Below, one piece after another: positions 1-8,760 of a stretch of DNA of 64,000 nucleotides. This DNA comes from Campylobacter gastrosuis (lineage in GTDB: Bacteria; Campylobacterota; Campylobacteria; Campylobacterales; Campylobacteraceae), in the NCBI RefSeq assembly GCF_030249845.1, contig NZ_JANURM010000001.1:209364-273363 (forward strand), written 5' to 3'. Each line of letters begins with the position of its first letter. The first letter of the stretch is position 1. The translations under genes and the position numbers were made by a program. The notes below the pieces were generated by a model. The model ran no database searches and was not told the DNA's origin. It was given only the letters and a program-made list of their open reading frames with translations.

Positions 1-1286
1 ATATTGTTATTGTTGTCGTGGCTGCTGATGATGGCGTAAAACCACAAACAAAAGAGGCGATAAGCCACGCAAAGGCAGCTGGCGTGCCTATAATAATTGC
101 AATTAATAAAATGGATAAAGAAGCCGCAAATCCAGAATTTGTAAAAACCGGACTTGCCGAGCTTGATATAATCCCAACCGAGTGGGGCGGTGGCTATGAA
201 TTTGTGCCAATCTCGGCTAAAACTGGTATGGGTATTGATGATTTACTTGAAATTGTCTTGCTGCAAGCTGATATCTTAGAGCTTAAAGCAAATCCAAAGG
301 CAAACGCAAAAGCTACCGTTGTTGAAAGCTCACTGCAAAAAGGGCGCGGCGCGGTCGCTACCATCATCGTTGAAAACGGCACATTAAAAGTAGGCGATAC
401 TATCGTAGCTGGTGTGGCTTATGGACGTCTTAGAAGTTTGCTTGATGACCAAGGCAAGGCACTTAAAGAGATTAAGCCGGGCGAGTGTGGCGTGATTGTC
501 GGACTTAGCGAAGTCCCAGACGCTGGAGAGACCCTAATAAGTGTAAAAAGCGACAAAGAAGCACGCGAATACGCCTCAAAAAAGGCTGAATACCTACGCC
601 AAAAAGAGCTTAGCAAATCAACAAAAGTTAGCATTGATGAGCTTAGTGCTAAGATCGCCGAGGGCGAGTTAAAAACCCTACCAGTCATCGTAAAAGCAGA
701 CGTGCAAGGCTCACTTGAAGCCCTAAAAGTCAGCCTTGATAAACTAGCAAATGATGAGATAAAAGTCCAAGTCATTCACTCAGGTATCGGTGGCATAACC
801 CAAAGTGACATCGCCCTAGCCACAGCTTCAAAAAACTGCGTAATTCTAGGCTTTAACATACGCCCAACAGGCGAGATAAAAGAGAAAGCAAAAGAGAGTG
901 GCATTGAGATTAAAACATATAATGTAATTTATAATTTAATTGATGATGTCAAAGCCCTTTTAAGCGGATTAATGTCGCCAGTTATTAGAGAAGAACAGCT
1001 CGGACAAGCCCAAGTCCGCCAAGTCATAAATGTGCCAAAAATCGGAGCTATCGCTGGCTGTATCGTGACAGAAGGCACGATAAATAGAGGCGCTAAAATT
1101 CGCCTAATCAGAGATGGCGTGGTAATCCACGAAGGCACGATAAGCTCACTAAAACGCTTTAAAGATGATGTAAGAGAGGTCGCAAAGGGCTATGAGTGTG
1201 GTGTTGGCATTGAAGGATATAATGATATCAGAGAAAATGACTACATTGAGAGCTTTAAGCAGATACAAGAACAGGCTGTTTTATGA
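1..1286 (+). CDS. infB: Translation initiation factor IF-2, C-terminal part (5' end outside window)
   Basis: GTPase that brings initiator tRNA to the 30S subunit and promotes subunit joining. The frame is open from base 3, so the gene is cut by the window edge. About 427 codons are visible, starting in the G domain just before the [10 protein letters not shown] segment. The G4 motif NKMD and the G5-like ISAK follow within the first 75 residues, then IF-2 domains II-IV. The TGA stop overlaps the ATG of rbfA (ATGA), the usual infB-rbfA-rimP translational coupling. The family identity is certain. The start cannot be seen. Confidence 0.97.
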   Translation, partial: IVIVVVAADDGVKPQTKEAISHAKAAGVPIIIAINKMDKEAANPEFVKTGLAELDIIPTEWGGGYEFVPISAKTGMGIDDLLEIVLLQADILELKANPKANAKATVVESSLQKGRGAVATIIVENGTLKVGDTIVAGVAYGRLRSLLDDQGKALKEIKPGECGVIVGLSEVPDAGETLISVKSDKEAREYASKKAEYLRQKELSKSTKVSIDELSAKIAEGELKTLPVIVKADVQGSLEALKVSLDKLANDEIKVQVIHSGIGGITQSDIALATASKNCVILGFNIRPTGEIKEKAKESGIEIKTYNVIYNLIDDVKALLSGLMSPVIREEQLGQAQVRQVINVPKIGAIAGCIVTEGTINRGAKIRLIRDGVVIHEGTISSLKRFKDDVREVAKGYECGVGIEGYNDIRENDYIESFKQIQEQAVL

Positions 1287-1648
1287 ACGCAAACGAGATA
1301 AAAAGACTAAGGACTGAGAGTGTCTTAAAAGAGCTTATCCCAGAAGCCCTAGCGACCCTTGAAGATGAGCTTTTAAAGGGGCTTTGCGTTACTGATGTGG
1401 AGTGTAAAAAGGGCAGATATGACGCCTTTGTCTATCTTGATAAAATGGCGTTTGATGATAGAGAACAAGCCTACATTTTATCGCATTTAAAGCGAGTTAG
1501 TCGCCATTTGCAAAATCATTGTATGGCAGCTGAGGGCTGGTATAGAGCCCCAAATTTTCACTTCAAATTTGATGATAGATTAGAGTATCAAAACAAAATG
1601 GACAGGCTTTTTGAGAAAATTTCAAAGGATTTAAATGGACAATCTTGA
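1283..1648 (+). CDS. rbfA: 30S ribosome-binding factor RbfA
   Basis: Small KH-fold factor (121 residues, normal length) needed for late maturation of 16S rRNA and cold adaptation. It starts inside the infB stop (ATGA) and its end overlaps rimP by 14 bases, so the three genes are probably translated as a coupled unit. The N-terminal ERLR-type helix is recognisable as [16 protein letters not shown]. The assignment rests on sequence character plus the conserved order infB-rbfA-rimP, which is standard in Campylobacter. Confidence 0.9.
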   Translation: MNANEIKRLRTESVLKELIPEALATLEDELLKGLCVTDVECKKGRYDAFVYLDKMAFDDREQAYILSHLKRVSRHLQNHCMAAEGWYRAPNFHFKFDDRLEYQNKMDRLFEKISKDLNGQS

Positions 1649-2051
1649 AAATTTAGTAAAAGAGTGTGGCGTAGAGCTTTACGACACCGAGATAGCAAAC
1701 GAAAACGGCAGGGCAATTTATAGAGTTTATATCACAAAAAACGGCGGAGTCAGCCTTGATGATTGCGAAAAGGTAAGTCGCCTTTTATCGCCCATTTTTG
1801 ATGTTACGCCCCCAATTTCTGGCGAATATAGCCTTGAAGTAAGCAGTCCGGGCTTGGAGCGAAAGCTTGAAAAGCCAAAGCATTTTAAGTCAAGTATCGG
1901 AGAGCTAGTTAAGATAAAAACTGCCGTTTTATCGGTGCAGGGGCGACTTCTTGACGCTAGCGATGAGGCGATAAATTTACAAACAAACGACGGCAAAATT
2001 CAGATTGATTACGTAAATATCAAAAAAGCAAAAACCTATTTGGAGTGGTAA
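1635..2051 (+). CDS. rimP: Ribosome maturation factor RimP
   Basis: 138-residue cytoplasmic 30S maturation factor. The family signature EYSLEVSSPGLERKL is visible at about residues 64-78 (V-S-S-P-G-L-E/D-R core). The preceding segment, with DDCEKVSRLLSPIFD, matches the SxxLDxxD region of the family. It overlaps rbfA upstream. Its TAA shares one base with the ATG of fhs (TAATG), so fhs is likely coupled to it. Length is normal for the short epsilonproteobacterial form. Confidence 0.93.
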   Translation: MDNLENLVKECGVELYDTEIANENGRAIYRVYITKNGGVSLDDCEKVSRLLSPIFDVTPPISGEYSLEVSSPGLERKLEKPKHFKSSIGELVKIKTAVLSVQGRLLDASDEAINLQTNDGKIQIDYVNIKKAKTYLEW

Positions 2052-3703
2052 TGCTAAGCGATATTGAAATTTCAACAAATGCCAAACTTGATAAGATTAT
2101 AAACGTTGCAAAACGCCTAAATATAGATGAAAACGACATTGAGCTTTATGGGAATTTTAAAGCCAAAATCACCCCAAAGCTACAAAAATCAAACTCAAAG
2201 CTAATTTTAGTTACCGCTACAAATCCGACCCCTTTTGGCGAGGGCAAAACGACCACGTCAATTGGCTTAGCCGACGCCCTTGCTATGCTTGATAAATCGG
2301 TCTGCCTAGCACTTCGTGAGCCATCTTTGGGGCCAGTTTTTGGCATTAAAGGTGGCGCGGCTGGTGGCGGATATTCGCAAATTGCACCTATGCAGGATCT
2401 AAATTTACACTTTACTGGTGACTTTCACGCTATCACTTCGGCAAATAATCTAATCTCAGCGATTATTGATAACAGCCTATTTAACGGCAATCCGCTTGAT
2501 ATGAGCGAGATTTTATGGAGGCGTTGTCTTGATATGAACGACAGGGCGTTAAGGCATATCACGATAGGGCAGGGCGGTAAATTTGACGGCGTTGAGCGAA
2601 AGGATGGCTTTGATATAACGGCAGCTAGCGAGATTATGGCAGTTTTGTGCCTTGCAAGTGATTTGGGCGATTTAAAAAGTAGAATTTCAAACATAATCGT
2701 CGCCCTAAATTCCAAAAAAGAGCCAATTTACGTGCGTGATTTAGGCTGTGAGGACGCCGTTACGATACTTTTAAAAGACGCCATTAAGCCAAATCTTTTT
2801 CAAACCCTGCAAAACACGCCTTGTTTAATTCACGGCGGCCCATTTGCAAATATCGCCCACGGCTGCAACTCAATAATCGCCACCAAAACAGCTCTAAATT
2901 TAGCCGATTTTGTCGTAACAGAAGCTGGTTTTGGCTCAGAGCTAGGTGCTCAAAAATTCATTGACATAAAGTGCAAAAACGCAGATTTAAAGCCAGACGC
3001 TTGCGTGCTAGTAACGACAATCCGCTCAATAAAATACAACGGCGGAGTTAGTAAAGAGCAGATCAATGAGCCAAATTTAGAAGCTTTAAGCGAGGGCATT
3101 AAAAATCTAGGCGGACACATTAAAAATCTAAGCCAAACTCTAAATTTAAACGTAGTCGTGGCACTTAATAAATTTAGCTTTGACACGCCAAATGAGATAA
3201 ATTTTGTGCGTGAGTTTTGCCAAAATTTAGGCGTAAAAATGGCAGTTTGTGAGAATTTTATCAAGGGCGGAGCTGGTGCGATAGAGCTTGCAAATTACGT
3301 CCTTGACGCCATAAATTCGCCAAAAGATATAAAATTTAGCTATGAAAAAAGCGATGATATCAGGACAAAAATCACCAAAATCGCTACAAAAATTTACGGC
3401 GCTAGCGAGGTCATTTTTGAGCAAGACGCCCTAAATTCGCTAGAAAATATCAAAAAATTAGGCTTTGAGCATTTTGATGTTTGCGTGGCTAAAACCCAGT
3501 ATAGTTTTAGCGATGACGCAAAGCTACTTGGCCGCCCGACTGGCTTTAAATTTAGCGTTAAGGATTTAGAGATTAGGGCTGGGGCTGGGTTTATAGTCGC
3601 CATTTGTGGCAAGATTATGCTAATGCCGGGGCTGCCAGCCGTGCCAAACGCCCTAAAAATGCACATTGACACAGCCACTGGTGCTATTAGCGGACTAGAT
3701 TAA
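2051..3703 (+). CDS. fhs: Formate-tetrahydrofolate ligase
   Basis: ATP-dependent synthesis of 10-formyl-tetrahydrofolate from formate, feeding one-carbon metabolism. The family P-loop PTPFGEGKTTT lies at about residues 59-69. The glycine-rich KGGAAGGGYSQ region and the C-terminal MLMPGLPAVP motif are also present. Length (550 residues) is normal. The frame allows a GTG at 2045, but the ATG at 2051, overlapping the rimP stop, is preferred because of the TAATG coupling arrangement. The gene ends ten bases before the start of a phase-variable modification operon. The formate link to the formate dehydrogenase at 26-29 kb is metabolic, not positional. Confidence 0.95.
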   Translation: MLSDIEISTNAKLDKIINVAKRLNIDENDIELYGNFKAKITPKLQKSNSKLILVTATNPTPFGEGKTTTSIGLADALAMLDKSVCLALREPSLGPVFGIKGGAAGGGYSQIAPMQDLNLHFTGDFHAITSANNLISAIIDNSLFNGNPLDMSEILWRRCLDMNDRALRHITIGQGGKFDGVERKDGFDITAASEIMAVLCLASDLGDLKSRISNIIVALNSKKEPIYVRDLGCEDAVTILLKDAIKPNLFQTLQNTPCLIHGGPFANIAHGCNSIIATKTALNLADFVVTEAGFGSELGAQKFIDIKCKNADLKPDACVLVTTIRSIKYNGGVSKEQINEPNLEALSEGIKNLGGHIKNLSQTLNLNVVVALNKFSFDTPNEINFVREFCQNLGVKMAVCENFIKGGAGAIELANYVLDAINSPKDIKFSYEKSDDIRTKITKIATKIYGASEVIFEQDALNSLENIKKLGFEHFDVCVAKTQYSFSDDAKLLGRPTGFKFSVKDLEIRAGAGFIVAICGKIMLMPGLPAVPNALKMHIDTATGAISGLD

Positions 3704-3712
3704 GGAGTAAAA

Positions 3713-5078
3713 ATGGGGGGGGGGTCGCACGATATGTTTAGTCTTGCAAAAAGCCTCTTTAAAATTCACAGAAGCATTACTGGTAAAGGCTTTAACACGA
3801 GCTTAGACATTATCCTAAATCACGCAATGGGGGGGGGGTAGCGCGTGTTTTTTAAAACCCCAAACCCATAAAAACGCTAAAAATTTCAGATTTTATGAGA
3901 TAAAGCCAGAGATTTTTAACGTAAAATCAGGCACAAAAATTTACGACTGGGTTGTGCCTGATGAGTGGGATATTGATGATGCTTTTATCATCACGCCAAG
4001 TGGCAAGAAAATCTGCGACTTTAAACGCCTAAATTTACACGTTTTAGGCTATTCAGAAGCGGTGGATAAGCTTTTAAGCCTAGATGAGCTAAAAGCACAC
4101 CTTCACACCCTAAAAGACCTGCCAAACGCCGTGCCTTACGCTACTAGCTACTATGAGAGACGTTGGGGTTTTTGTATCGCTAAAAACGAGCTTGACACGC
4201 TAGAAGCTGGCACTTATCACGCCGTGATAAAGTCAAGCTTTAATCCAAACGGACACCTAAGATACGCTAGAATTTTCATCCCAGCCACGCAAAAAACCGA
4301 TGAAACTATCCTAATCTCAACCTACCTTTGCCACCCACAAATGGCAAACAATGAGCTTTCTGGACCCGTCGTGTGGGCAAATTTGGTGCGTTTTGTAAAA
4401 AGTCTAAACACTCGCCGTTATAATTACGAGTTTGTAATCACTCCTGAAACAATCGGCTCAATCTGCTATATTCACGAAAATTTCAGCCGTTTAAAACAAA
4501 ACGTAAAGGGCGGTTTTGTGCTAACTTGCATAGGCGATGAGCGTGAATACGGCCTTGTTTTAAGCCCAGATGAGCAAAGATTAAGCGATAAAATCGCACT
4601 TCACACGATAAAGCACCTTACAAACAAGCCAAAAATTTACAGCTTTAAAGAGCGTGGCAGCGATGAAAGACAATACAACACACCAGCCCTAGATTTAGGC
4701 GTCGTAGCACTCTCACGCTCAAAATTTGGCGAATACAAAGAGTATCACACCAGCCTTGATGACCTTAGTTTTATTAGCCAAAAGGGGCTAAATGGCGGAT
4801 TTTTATACGCTAGAAACTGCATTTTAAACCTTGAAACAAACGCAAAATTTCTGCTAAACACCATTTGTGAGCCAAATTTAGGCAGTCGTGGGTTAATAAG
4901 AACGCTAAGTCTAGGCAAAAACCACGAAGCACATATGATTTTACGCGACTTTTTAGCATTTTGTAACGGCAAAAACGACGCCTTAAAAATCGCAGAAATT
5001 TTAGGCTCACAGCTTTATAAACTCCGCCCTATCATTGAAGTTTTATTAAAAAATAATTTAATAAAAGAGGTAAAATGA
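3713..5078 (+). CDS. DUF2172/DUF4910 aminopeptidase-like protein (Cj1295-like), phase-variable, OFF in this sequence
   Basis: From ATG 3713 (SD AAGGAG) the frame reads through a first G tract as MGGGSHDMFSLAKSLFK, includes the family-typical N-terminus CxxIHRSITGKG-like, then hits a second tract. After ten Gs it stops at TAG 3839-3841. Removing one G joins it to the long downstream frame (residues ...SGTKIYDWVVPDEW... to 5078), giving about 454 residues. Downstream there is a zinc-peptidase-like fold with CHPQMANNELSG, a PETIGS segment, and RGSDERQY/EYHTSLDD, then a C-terminal winged-helix-like tail ending 5078. The C. jejuni relative Cj1295 is phase variable and was linked to flagellin sugar modification (recalled knowledge). 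The next gene starts inside its stop codon. An alternative start is ATG 3734. The OFF state could reflect a mixed population or a base-calling error. Confidence 0.82.
3715..3724 (+). repeat. Poly-G contingency tract, 10 G, directly after the start codon
   Basis: Ten Gs including the G of ATG 3713. At this length the start is in frame with the MFSLAK N-terminus. With nine Gs the frame from 3713 would run into TAG after about 34 codons. The tract ends nine bases before a second in-frame ATG at 3734, so it could also act as a G-rich ribosome-binding site for that start. Confidence 0.9.
3829..3838 (+). repeat. Poly-G contingency tract, 10 G, out-of-frame length
   Basis: Ten Gs including the G of an in-frame ATG codon at 3827-3829. 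The tract is followed at once by TAG in the incoming frame. Nine (or twelve) Gs would restore the DUF4910 reading frame. It is flanked by GTAGCGCG, resembling the flanks of the tracts at 3715 and 5820. Confidence 0.92.
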
Positions 5079-5869
5079 GAGAGTTGATTAACGCCTTTGA
5101 GATAAAAAAGGGCGACTTTATCCTAATCGCCGCTGATTTTAGAAAATTTTTAAGGCATAAAATTAGGCAAAATTTTGATATTAAAACCATTCAAAACGAT
5201 ATCATTTTAGCCCTAAAAAACGCAGTTGGTACTAATGGCACACTTGCTTTTCAAACCTTTAACTGGGACTTTTGTAAAGGTACTATATTTGATATAAAAA
5301 ACACGCCCTCAATGACTGGTAGCGTTGGTAATTTAGCCTTAAAAATGAGCGAATTTATCCGCACAAAGCACCCGATTTACTCATTTTGTGTTTATGGTAA
5401 ATTTAAAGATGATTTAAAAAAGCTAAACAACACAGACGCCTTTGGCGACGATAGCCCATTTGCCTTTTTTCATCAAAAAAATGCAAAGATGATAGTGCTT
5501 GATTTAGAGCTAAATCACTCATTTACCTTTGTGCATTACGCCGAGCAAAGAAATGGCGTTTCTTATAGATTTATTAAAAATTTCACAGCCCCTTACACCG
5601 ATGAAAACGGCGTTAGCAAGATTAAAACCTACTCAATGTTCGTTAGAAAAGAGAGCGTTTTAACTGAACTTGCTCCGCTTGAAGCGATTTTTATAAACAA
5701 AAACGCAATGAAAATTAATAAATTTTACGAAAGCGAAGCAAAAATCATAAATTTAAGCAGGGCTTATGAGATAATAGCTGATGACATAAAGCACAACAAA
5801 GCACGAAATTTACACAAATGGGGGGGGGTAGCACGAGTTTATAACGCCCCTTATGAAAGGGTGGCATAA
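5075..5869 (+). CDS. AAC(3)-family N-acyltransferase, paralogue 1 (Cj1296/Cj1297-like), poly-G near 3' end
   Basis: 264-residue member of the antibiotic N-acetyltransferase (AAC(3)) fold. Key residues are visible: H99 in KHPIYSF and H154 in the VHYAEQ motif that corresponds to the family catalytic His. In this operon it most likely moves an acyl group onto an amino sugar of a surface glycan rather than conferring drug resistance. It starts in the DUF4910 stop (ATGA). Nine Gs at 5820-5828 encode Trp-Gly-Gly only about 16 residues from the end, so tract changes alter just the tail. The TAA overlaps the next ATG (TAATG). Fold assignment is good; the substrate is inferred. Confidence 0.85.
   Translation: MRELINAFEIKKGDFILIAADFRKFLRHKIRQNFDIKTIQNDIILALKNAVGTNGTLAFQTFNWDFCKGTIFDIKNTPSMTGSVGNLALKMSEFIRTKHPIYSFCVYGKFKDDLKKLNNTDAFGDDSPFAFFHQKNAKMIVLDLELNHSFTFVHYAEQRNGVSYRFIKNFTAPYTDENGVSKIKTYSMFVRKESVLTELAPLEAIFINKNAMKINKFYESEAKIINLSRAYEIIADDIKHNKARNLHKWGGVARVYNAPYERVA
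5820..5828 (+). repeat. Poly-G tract, 9 G, near the 3' end of the acyltransferase gene
   Basis: At nine Gs the gene reads on to the TAA that overlaps the ATG of the ligase gene. Eight Gs give an immediate TAG and ten give a TAA eight codons after the tract begins. Flank GTAGCACG closely matches the flanks at 3725 (GTCGCACG) and 3839 (GTAGCGCG), counting the last G of each tract. Confidence 0.92.
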
Positions 5870-7356
5870 TGAAACACGTTAGCGAGTTTTTAAGGCTTAG
5901 TGCTAAAAATTTTAGTACTAAAACAGCAGTTGTTTGTGGCGATAAGAGCATTAATTTTAAGGTGCTTGATGAGTTAAGCGATAAGGTTGCAAGTGAAATT
6001 TTAAGAGCAAATATCAAAAAAGAGCCGATTTTTATTCTTTTACCAAAGGATATTTGGTGCATTGTGGCGTTTTTTGGCGTGATAAAAAGTGGGAATTTTT
6101 ACGCCATAATTGATGAAAACAGCCCAAAAGAACGCCTTTTAAGCGTAACTTGCAAGATTAAACCAAAGCTATTAATTACAAGTAAAAATTTTGATTTTAG
6201 CTTTTTAAATATCAAAACGATTTTTGATAGCGATTTTAAAAATTTCAAAACTGATACGGCACTTTTAAACACCGCAAAATCCACATTTTTAGACGTTGAT
6301 TTAGCCTATATTTTATTTACATCTGGCTCAACTGGCACACCAAAGGGCTTTGCTGTAAATCATAAAAATTTAATTGATTATGCCACGTGGGCAGTTGAGT
6401 GTTTTGGCATAAATAGCACTGATAACGTGGCAAATCAGGCACATTTTCACTTTGATAAATCAGTCCTTGATATCTACCCAAGCATTCTTAGCGGTGCTAC
6501 GCTTCACATTTTAAAGGGTCAAGACTGGGCGTTTCCAGATAAAATTATGGGGTATTTTAAGGATAAAAATATCACGCAAACTGGCATTACACCACAAATC
6601 ATTAACTATTTTGCAAATACAAACGCCCTAATCGCCCTGCCACATTTAAAGCGTGTCTTTATCTCTGGCGAAATCACGCCGGTAAAACAGGTAAAAATTT
6701 GGATAAATGCCTACAAAAACGCCAAAATCATCAACCTTTATGGTGCTAGTGAAATCACTGGGATTTGCTCGTATTTTGTGTGCGAAAGAGAGCTTAAAGA
6801 TGATGAGATACTGCCCATTGGTAAGGCGTGTGAAAACACCGAAATTTTACTGCTTAGCGATGATTTAAGCCAAATTTTCACGCCATATAAAAAGGGCGAA
6901 ATTTACGTTCGTGGCAGTTGCGTTTCTAGCGGATATTACAATGATAATGAGCTTACAAAAATGGCTTTCGTGCAAAATCCGCTAAACGATAAATTTATTG
7001 ATTTGGTTTATAAAACCGGCGATATTGGTTATTTTAATGAAAACTACGAGCTAGTTTGTGCTGGACGTGCTGATAATCAGATTAAACTAAAAGGACACAG
7101 GATAGAACTTGGCGAGATTGAGTGCGTTTTAGGCACACACGAGGGTGTTAAAAACGTGGCCTGCGTCTTTGAAAATTCTCAAATTTTTGCCTTTTATGAG
7201 AGCGAGATTGAGCTTGATTTACGAGAATTTTTAAGCACCAAACTGCCAAAATATATGCTCCCACGCCATTTTATTAGAGTTAGTAAATTTCAGTTAAACA
7301 ACAATACAAAAATTGACAGAAAAATTTTAAAACAGATTGCAAAGGATTTTAAATGA
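5869..7356 (+). CDS. AMP-forming acyl/amino-acid ligase (adenylation enzyme, Cj1307-like)
   Basis: 495-residue ANL-superfamily enzyme that would adenylate a carboxylic or amino acid and load it onto the neighbouring carrier protein. Core motifs in order: P-loop TSGSTGTPKG (151-160), YGASEITG (291-298), YKTGD (381-385), the hinge and RIELGEIE (411-418), and the C-terminal catalytic Lys in NNTKIDRK (K481). Overall it resembles DltA-type D-alanine ligases and C. jejuni Cj1307. It starts in the stop of the acyltransferase and overlaps the ACP gene by four bases. The acid it uses cannot be read from the sequence; a glyceric- or hydroxy-acid is a guess from the C. jejuni flagellin work. Confidence 0.9.
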   Translation: MKHVSEFLRLSAKNFSTKTAVVCGDKSINFKVLDELSDKVASEILRANIKKEPIFILLPKDIWCIVAFFGVIKSGNFYAIIDENSPKERLLSVTCKIKPKLLITSKNFDFSFLNIKTIFDSDFKNFKTDTALLNTAKSTFLDVDLAYILFTSGSTGTPKGFAVNHKNLIDYATWAVECFGINSTDNVANQAHFHFDKSVLDIYPSILSGATLHILKGQDWAFPDKIMGYFKDKNITQTGITPQIINYFANTNALIALPHLKRVFISGEITPVKQVKIWINAYKNAKIINLYGASEITGICSYFVCERELKDDEILPIGKACENTEILLLSDDLSQIFTPYKKGEIYVRGSCVSSGYYNDNELTKMAFVQNPLNDKFIDLVYKTGDIGYFNENYELVCAGRADNQIKLKGHRIELGEIECVLGTHEGVKNVACVFENSQIFAFYESEIELDLREFLSTKLPKYMLPRHFIRVSKFQLNNNTKIDRKILKQIAKDFK

Positions 7357-7580
7357 ACGAGGTTGAAAATTTATTTAAAAGGCTTGGCAAAAGCCACATA
7401 AAAGCCGATGATACCGATATTTTAGCGCGTGGGCTAATTGACAGCCTTGATGTTATGGAGCTTATTGAGATGATAGCAGAGCTTAGCGGTAAATCCGTGC
7501 CTTCAAGGCTCATTAGAGCTGAAAATTTCAGCGATTTTAACGCCATTTTAAATCTCATTGAAAGCGTGAAAAATGCTTAG
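7353..7580 (+). CDS. Acyl carrier protein (Cj1308-like)
   Basis: 75-residue carrier with the phosphopantetheine attachment motif GLIDSLD, Ser31 being the attachment site. It starts within the stop of the adenylation gene, so the pair is a matched load-and-carry module, as in DltA/DltC. It then overlaps the second AAC(3) gene by eight bases, whose product may take the acyl group from it. It is distinct from the housekeeping ACP, which normally sits in the fatty-acid operon. Function is clear at family level; the cargo is unknown. Confidence 0.9.
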   Translation: MNEVENLFKRLGKSHIKADDTDILARGLIDSLDVMELIEMIAELSGKSVPSRLIRAENFSDFNAILNLIESVKNA

Positions 7581-8343
7581 TTTCAAAGGCAAAATTTACA
7601 CAAAAGATGAGCTAATTGCCACGCTAAAATCGCTTGGGATTAAAAATGGCGATACTCTTTTAATCCACGCTGAGCTGTTTAGGCTTGGTAAAATCACCGA
7701 TAAGAGCCGATTTTTAGGCGATTTGGTTGATTGTTTTTTTAGTGTGGTGGGTAAAAACGGCACGATAGTAATGCCAACATTTACATATAGTTTTTGTCGT
7801 AATGAGGTCTATGATAAGCTAAACTCAAAAAGCACCGTTGGGGTTTTAAGCGAGTATTTTAGGCATTTAAGCGGTGTTGTAAGAACTGATGATCCGATTT
7901 TTTCATTTGCTATTTTTGGAGATGATAAAGATGAGTATTTAAAGCCTACAACTAGCTGTTTTGGCAATGGTTGCGTCTATGAAATTTTACACAAAAAGGG
8001 GGCTAAGTTTCTTTGCTTTGGCGATGCTAGTAAGGGCTGGACATTTTATCTTTATGCTGAGCAAAAAATTGGCGTTAGCTACCGATATTTTAAGGAATTT
8101 AGCGGTGATTTTATTGATGAAAACGGCGTAAAAAGCCACAAAAGCATAAAATATTTTGTAAGAAAGCTTGAAGCTAAAAGCATTCTTGATAAGCAAAAAC
8201 AGATAAAAATGCTAAAAGATAGCGGTAATTTTAACTACGCAAAATTTGGCGGAGGCGATATGGTTTTAATTGATTTAGCTAGGTATTATGATACTTTTCA
8301 AAGTGTCGTAAAAGCCGATGAAAACACACTTTTAAAGGAGTAA
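7573..8343 (+). CDS. AAC(3)-family protein, paralogue 2, missing the active-site His
   Basis: 256 residues, clearly paralogous to the gene at 5075 (shared VVGKNGTIVMPTF-type core, GVSYR after the AEQ motif). Unlike paralogue 1, the His of the HxAE motif is Leu here (YLYAEQ, L160) and the earlier His of the HPIYSF motif is Asp (TDDPIFSF, D107). The first loop keeps IHAELFRLG. It may be a non-catalytic partner, or use a different acyl donor such as the adjacent ACP, or acylate by another mechanism. No G tract lies in it. It overlaps the ACP gene and ends one base before the next start. Confidence 0.82.
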   Translation: MLSFKGKIYTKDELIATLKSLGIKNGDTLLIHAELFRLGKITDKSRFLGDLVDCFFSVVGKNGTIVMPTFTYSFCRNEVYDKLNSKSTVGVLSEYFRHLSGVVRTDDPIFSFAIFGDDKDEYLKPTTSCFGNGCVYEILHKKGAKFLCFGDASKGWTFYLYAEQKIGVSYRYFKEFSGDFIDENGVKSHKSIKYFVRKLEAKSILDKQKQIKMLKDSGNFNYAKFGGGDMVLIDLARYYDTFQSVVKADENTLLKE

Positions 8344-8344
8344 G

Positions 8345-8758
8345 ATGAAAAAATTTGCAGATGATAATATTGCTGCTTTTGTATTTAGAAATCTAAAACG
8401 AGGCAGTCAAATTTTAACACTAAGTAGCGATAAAATTTACACCGATTTTTTAAACCAAAATGGCTTTGAAACGACCGCTGATTTTAGTAAAAAAGTTGAT
8501 GGTATTTTTGGCTTTGTTGGCTTTGATATAAAACTGATACCAAATGCCTTTAATGCCCTAAAAAACGGCACAAAAGCCATTTTTTGCTTTATTGATAAAG
8601 ATGATTTTAGGGCTAAAAATATTACGCCATTTAGCAAAGATGAGATTAGAAAAATGCTTAATGATTTTAGCTGTTTAGAGATTGAAAGTATCGTTTTAAA
8701 CGCAAAAAATAGCACCGAGCTTCATAAAATTTACGTGGCAATTGCCAGAAAGGATTAA
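8345..8758 (+). CDS. Unknown protein of modification operon, degenerate methyltransferase-like
   Basis: 137 residues, no signal peptide or membrane segment. The second half (VDGIFGFVGFDIKLIPNAF, KNGTKAIFCFIDKDDF, PFSKDEIRKMLNDFS) has the spacing of the later strands of a class I methyltransferase. No glycine-rich SAM motif is present in the first half, where SQILTLSSDKIY would sit. It could be a shrunken methyltransferase partner of the next gene. SD AAGGAG precedes the ATG. It lies between the second acyltransferase and a proper methyltransferase, so a role in the same modification is likely, but I do not recognise the family. Confidence 0.65.
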   Translation: MKKFADDNIAAFVFRNLKRGSQILTLSSDKIYTDFLNQNGFETTADFSKKVDGIFGFVGFDIKLIPNAFNALKNGTKAIFCFIDKDDFRAKNITPFSKDEIRKMLNDFSCLEIESIVLNAKNSTELHKIYVAIARKD

Positions 8759-8760
8759 TC

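Noticed and set aside
5075-8343. Two aminoglycoside 3-N-acetyltransferase genes as antibiotic resistance
   Set aside because: They lie in an acyl ligase/ACP/methyltransferase operon with phase-variable tracts; such Campylobacter relatives modify surface sugars. No resistance context or mobile element is present.
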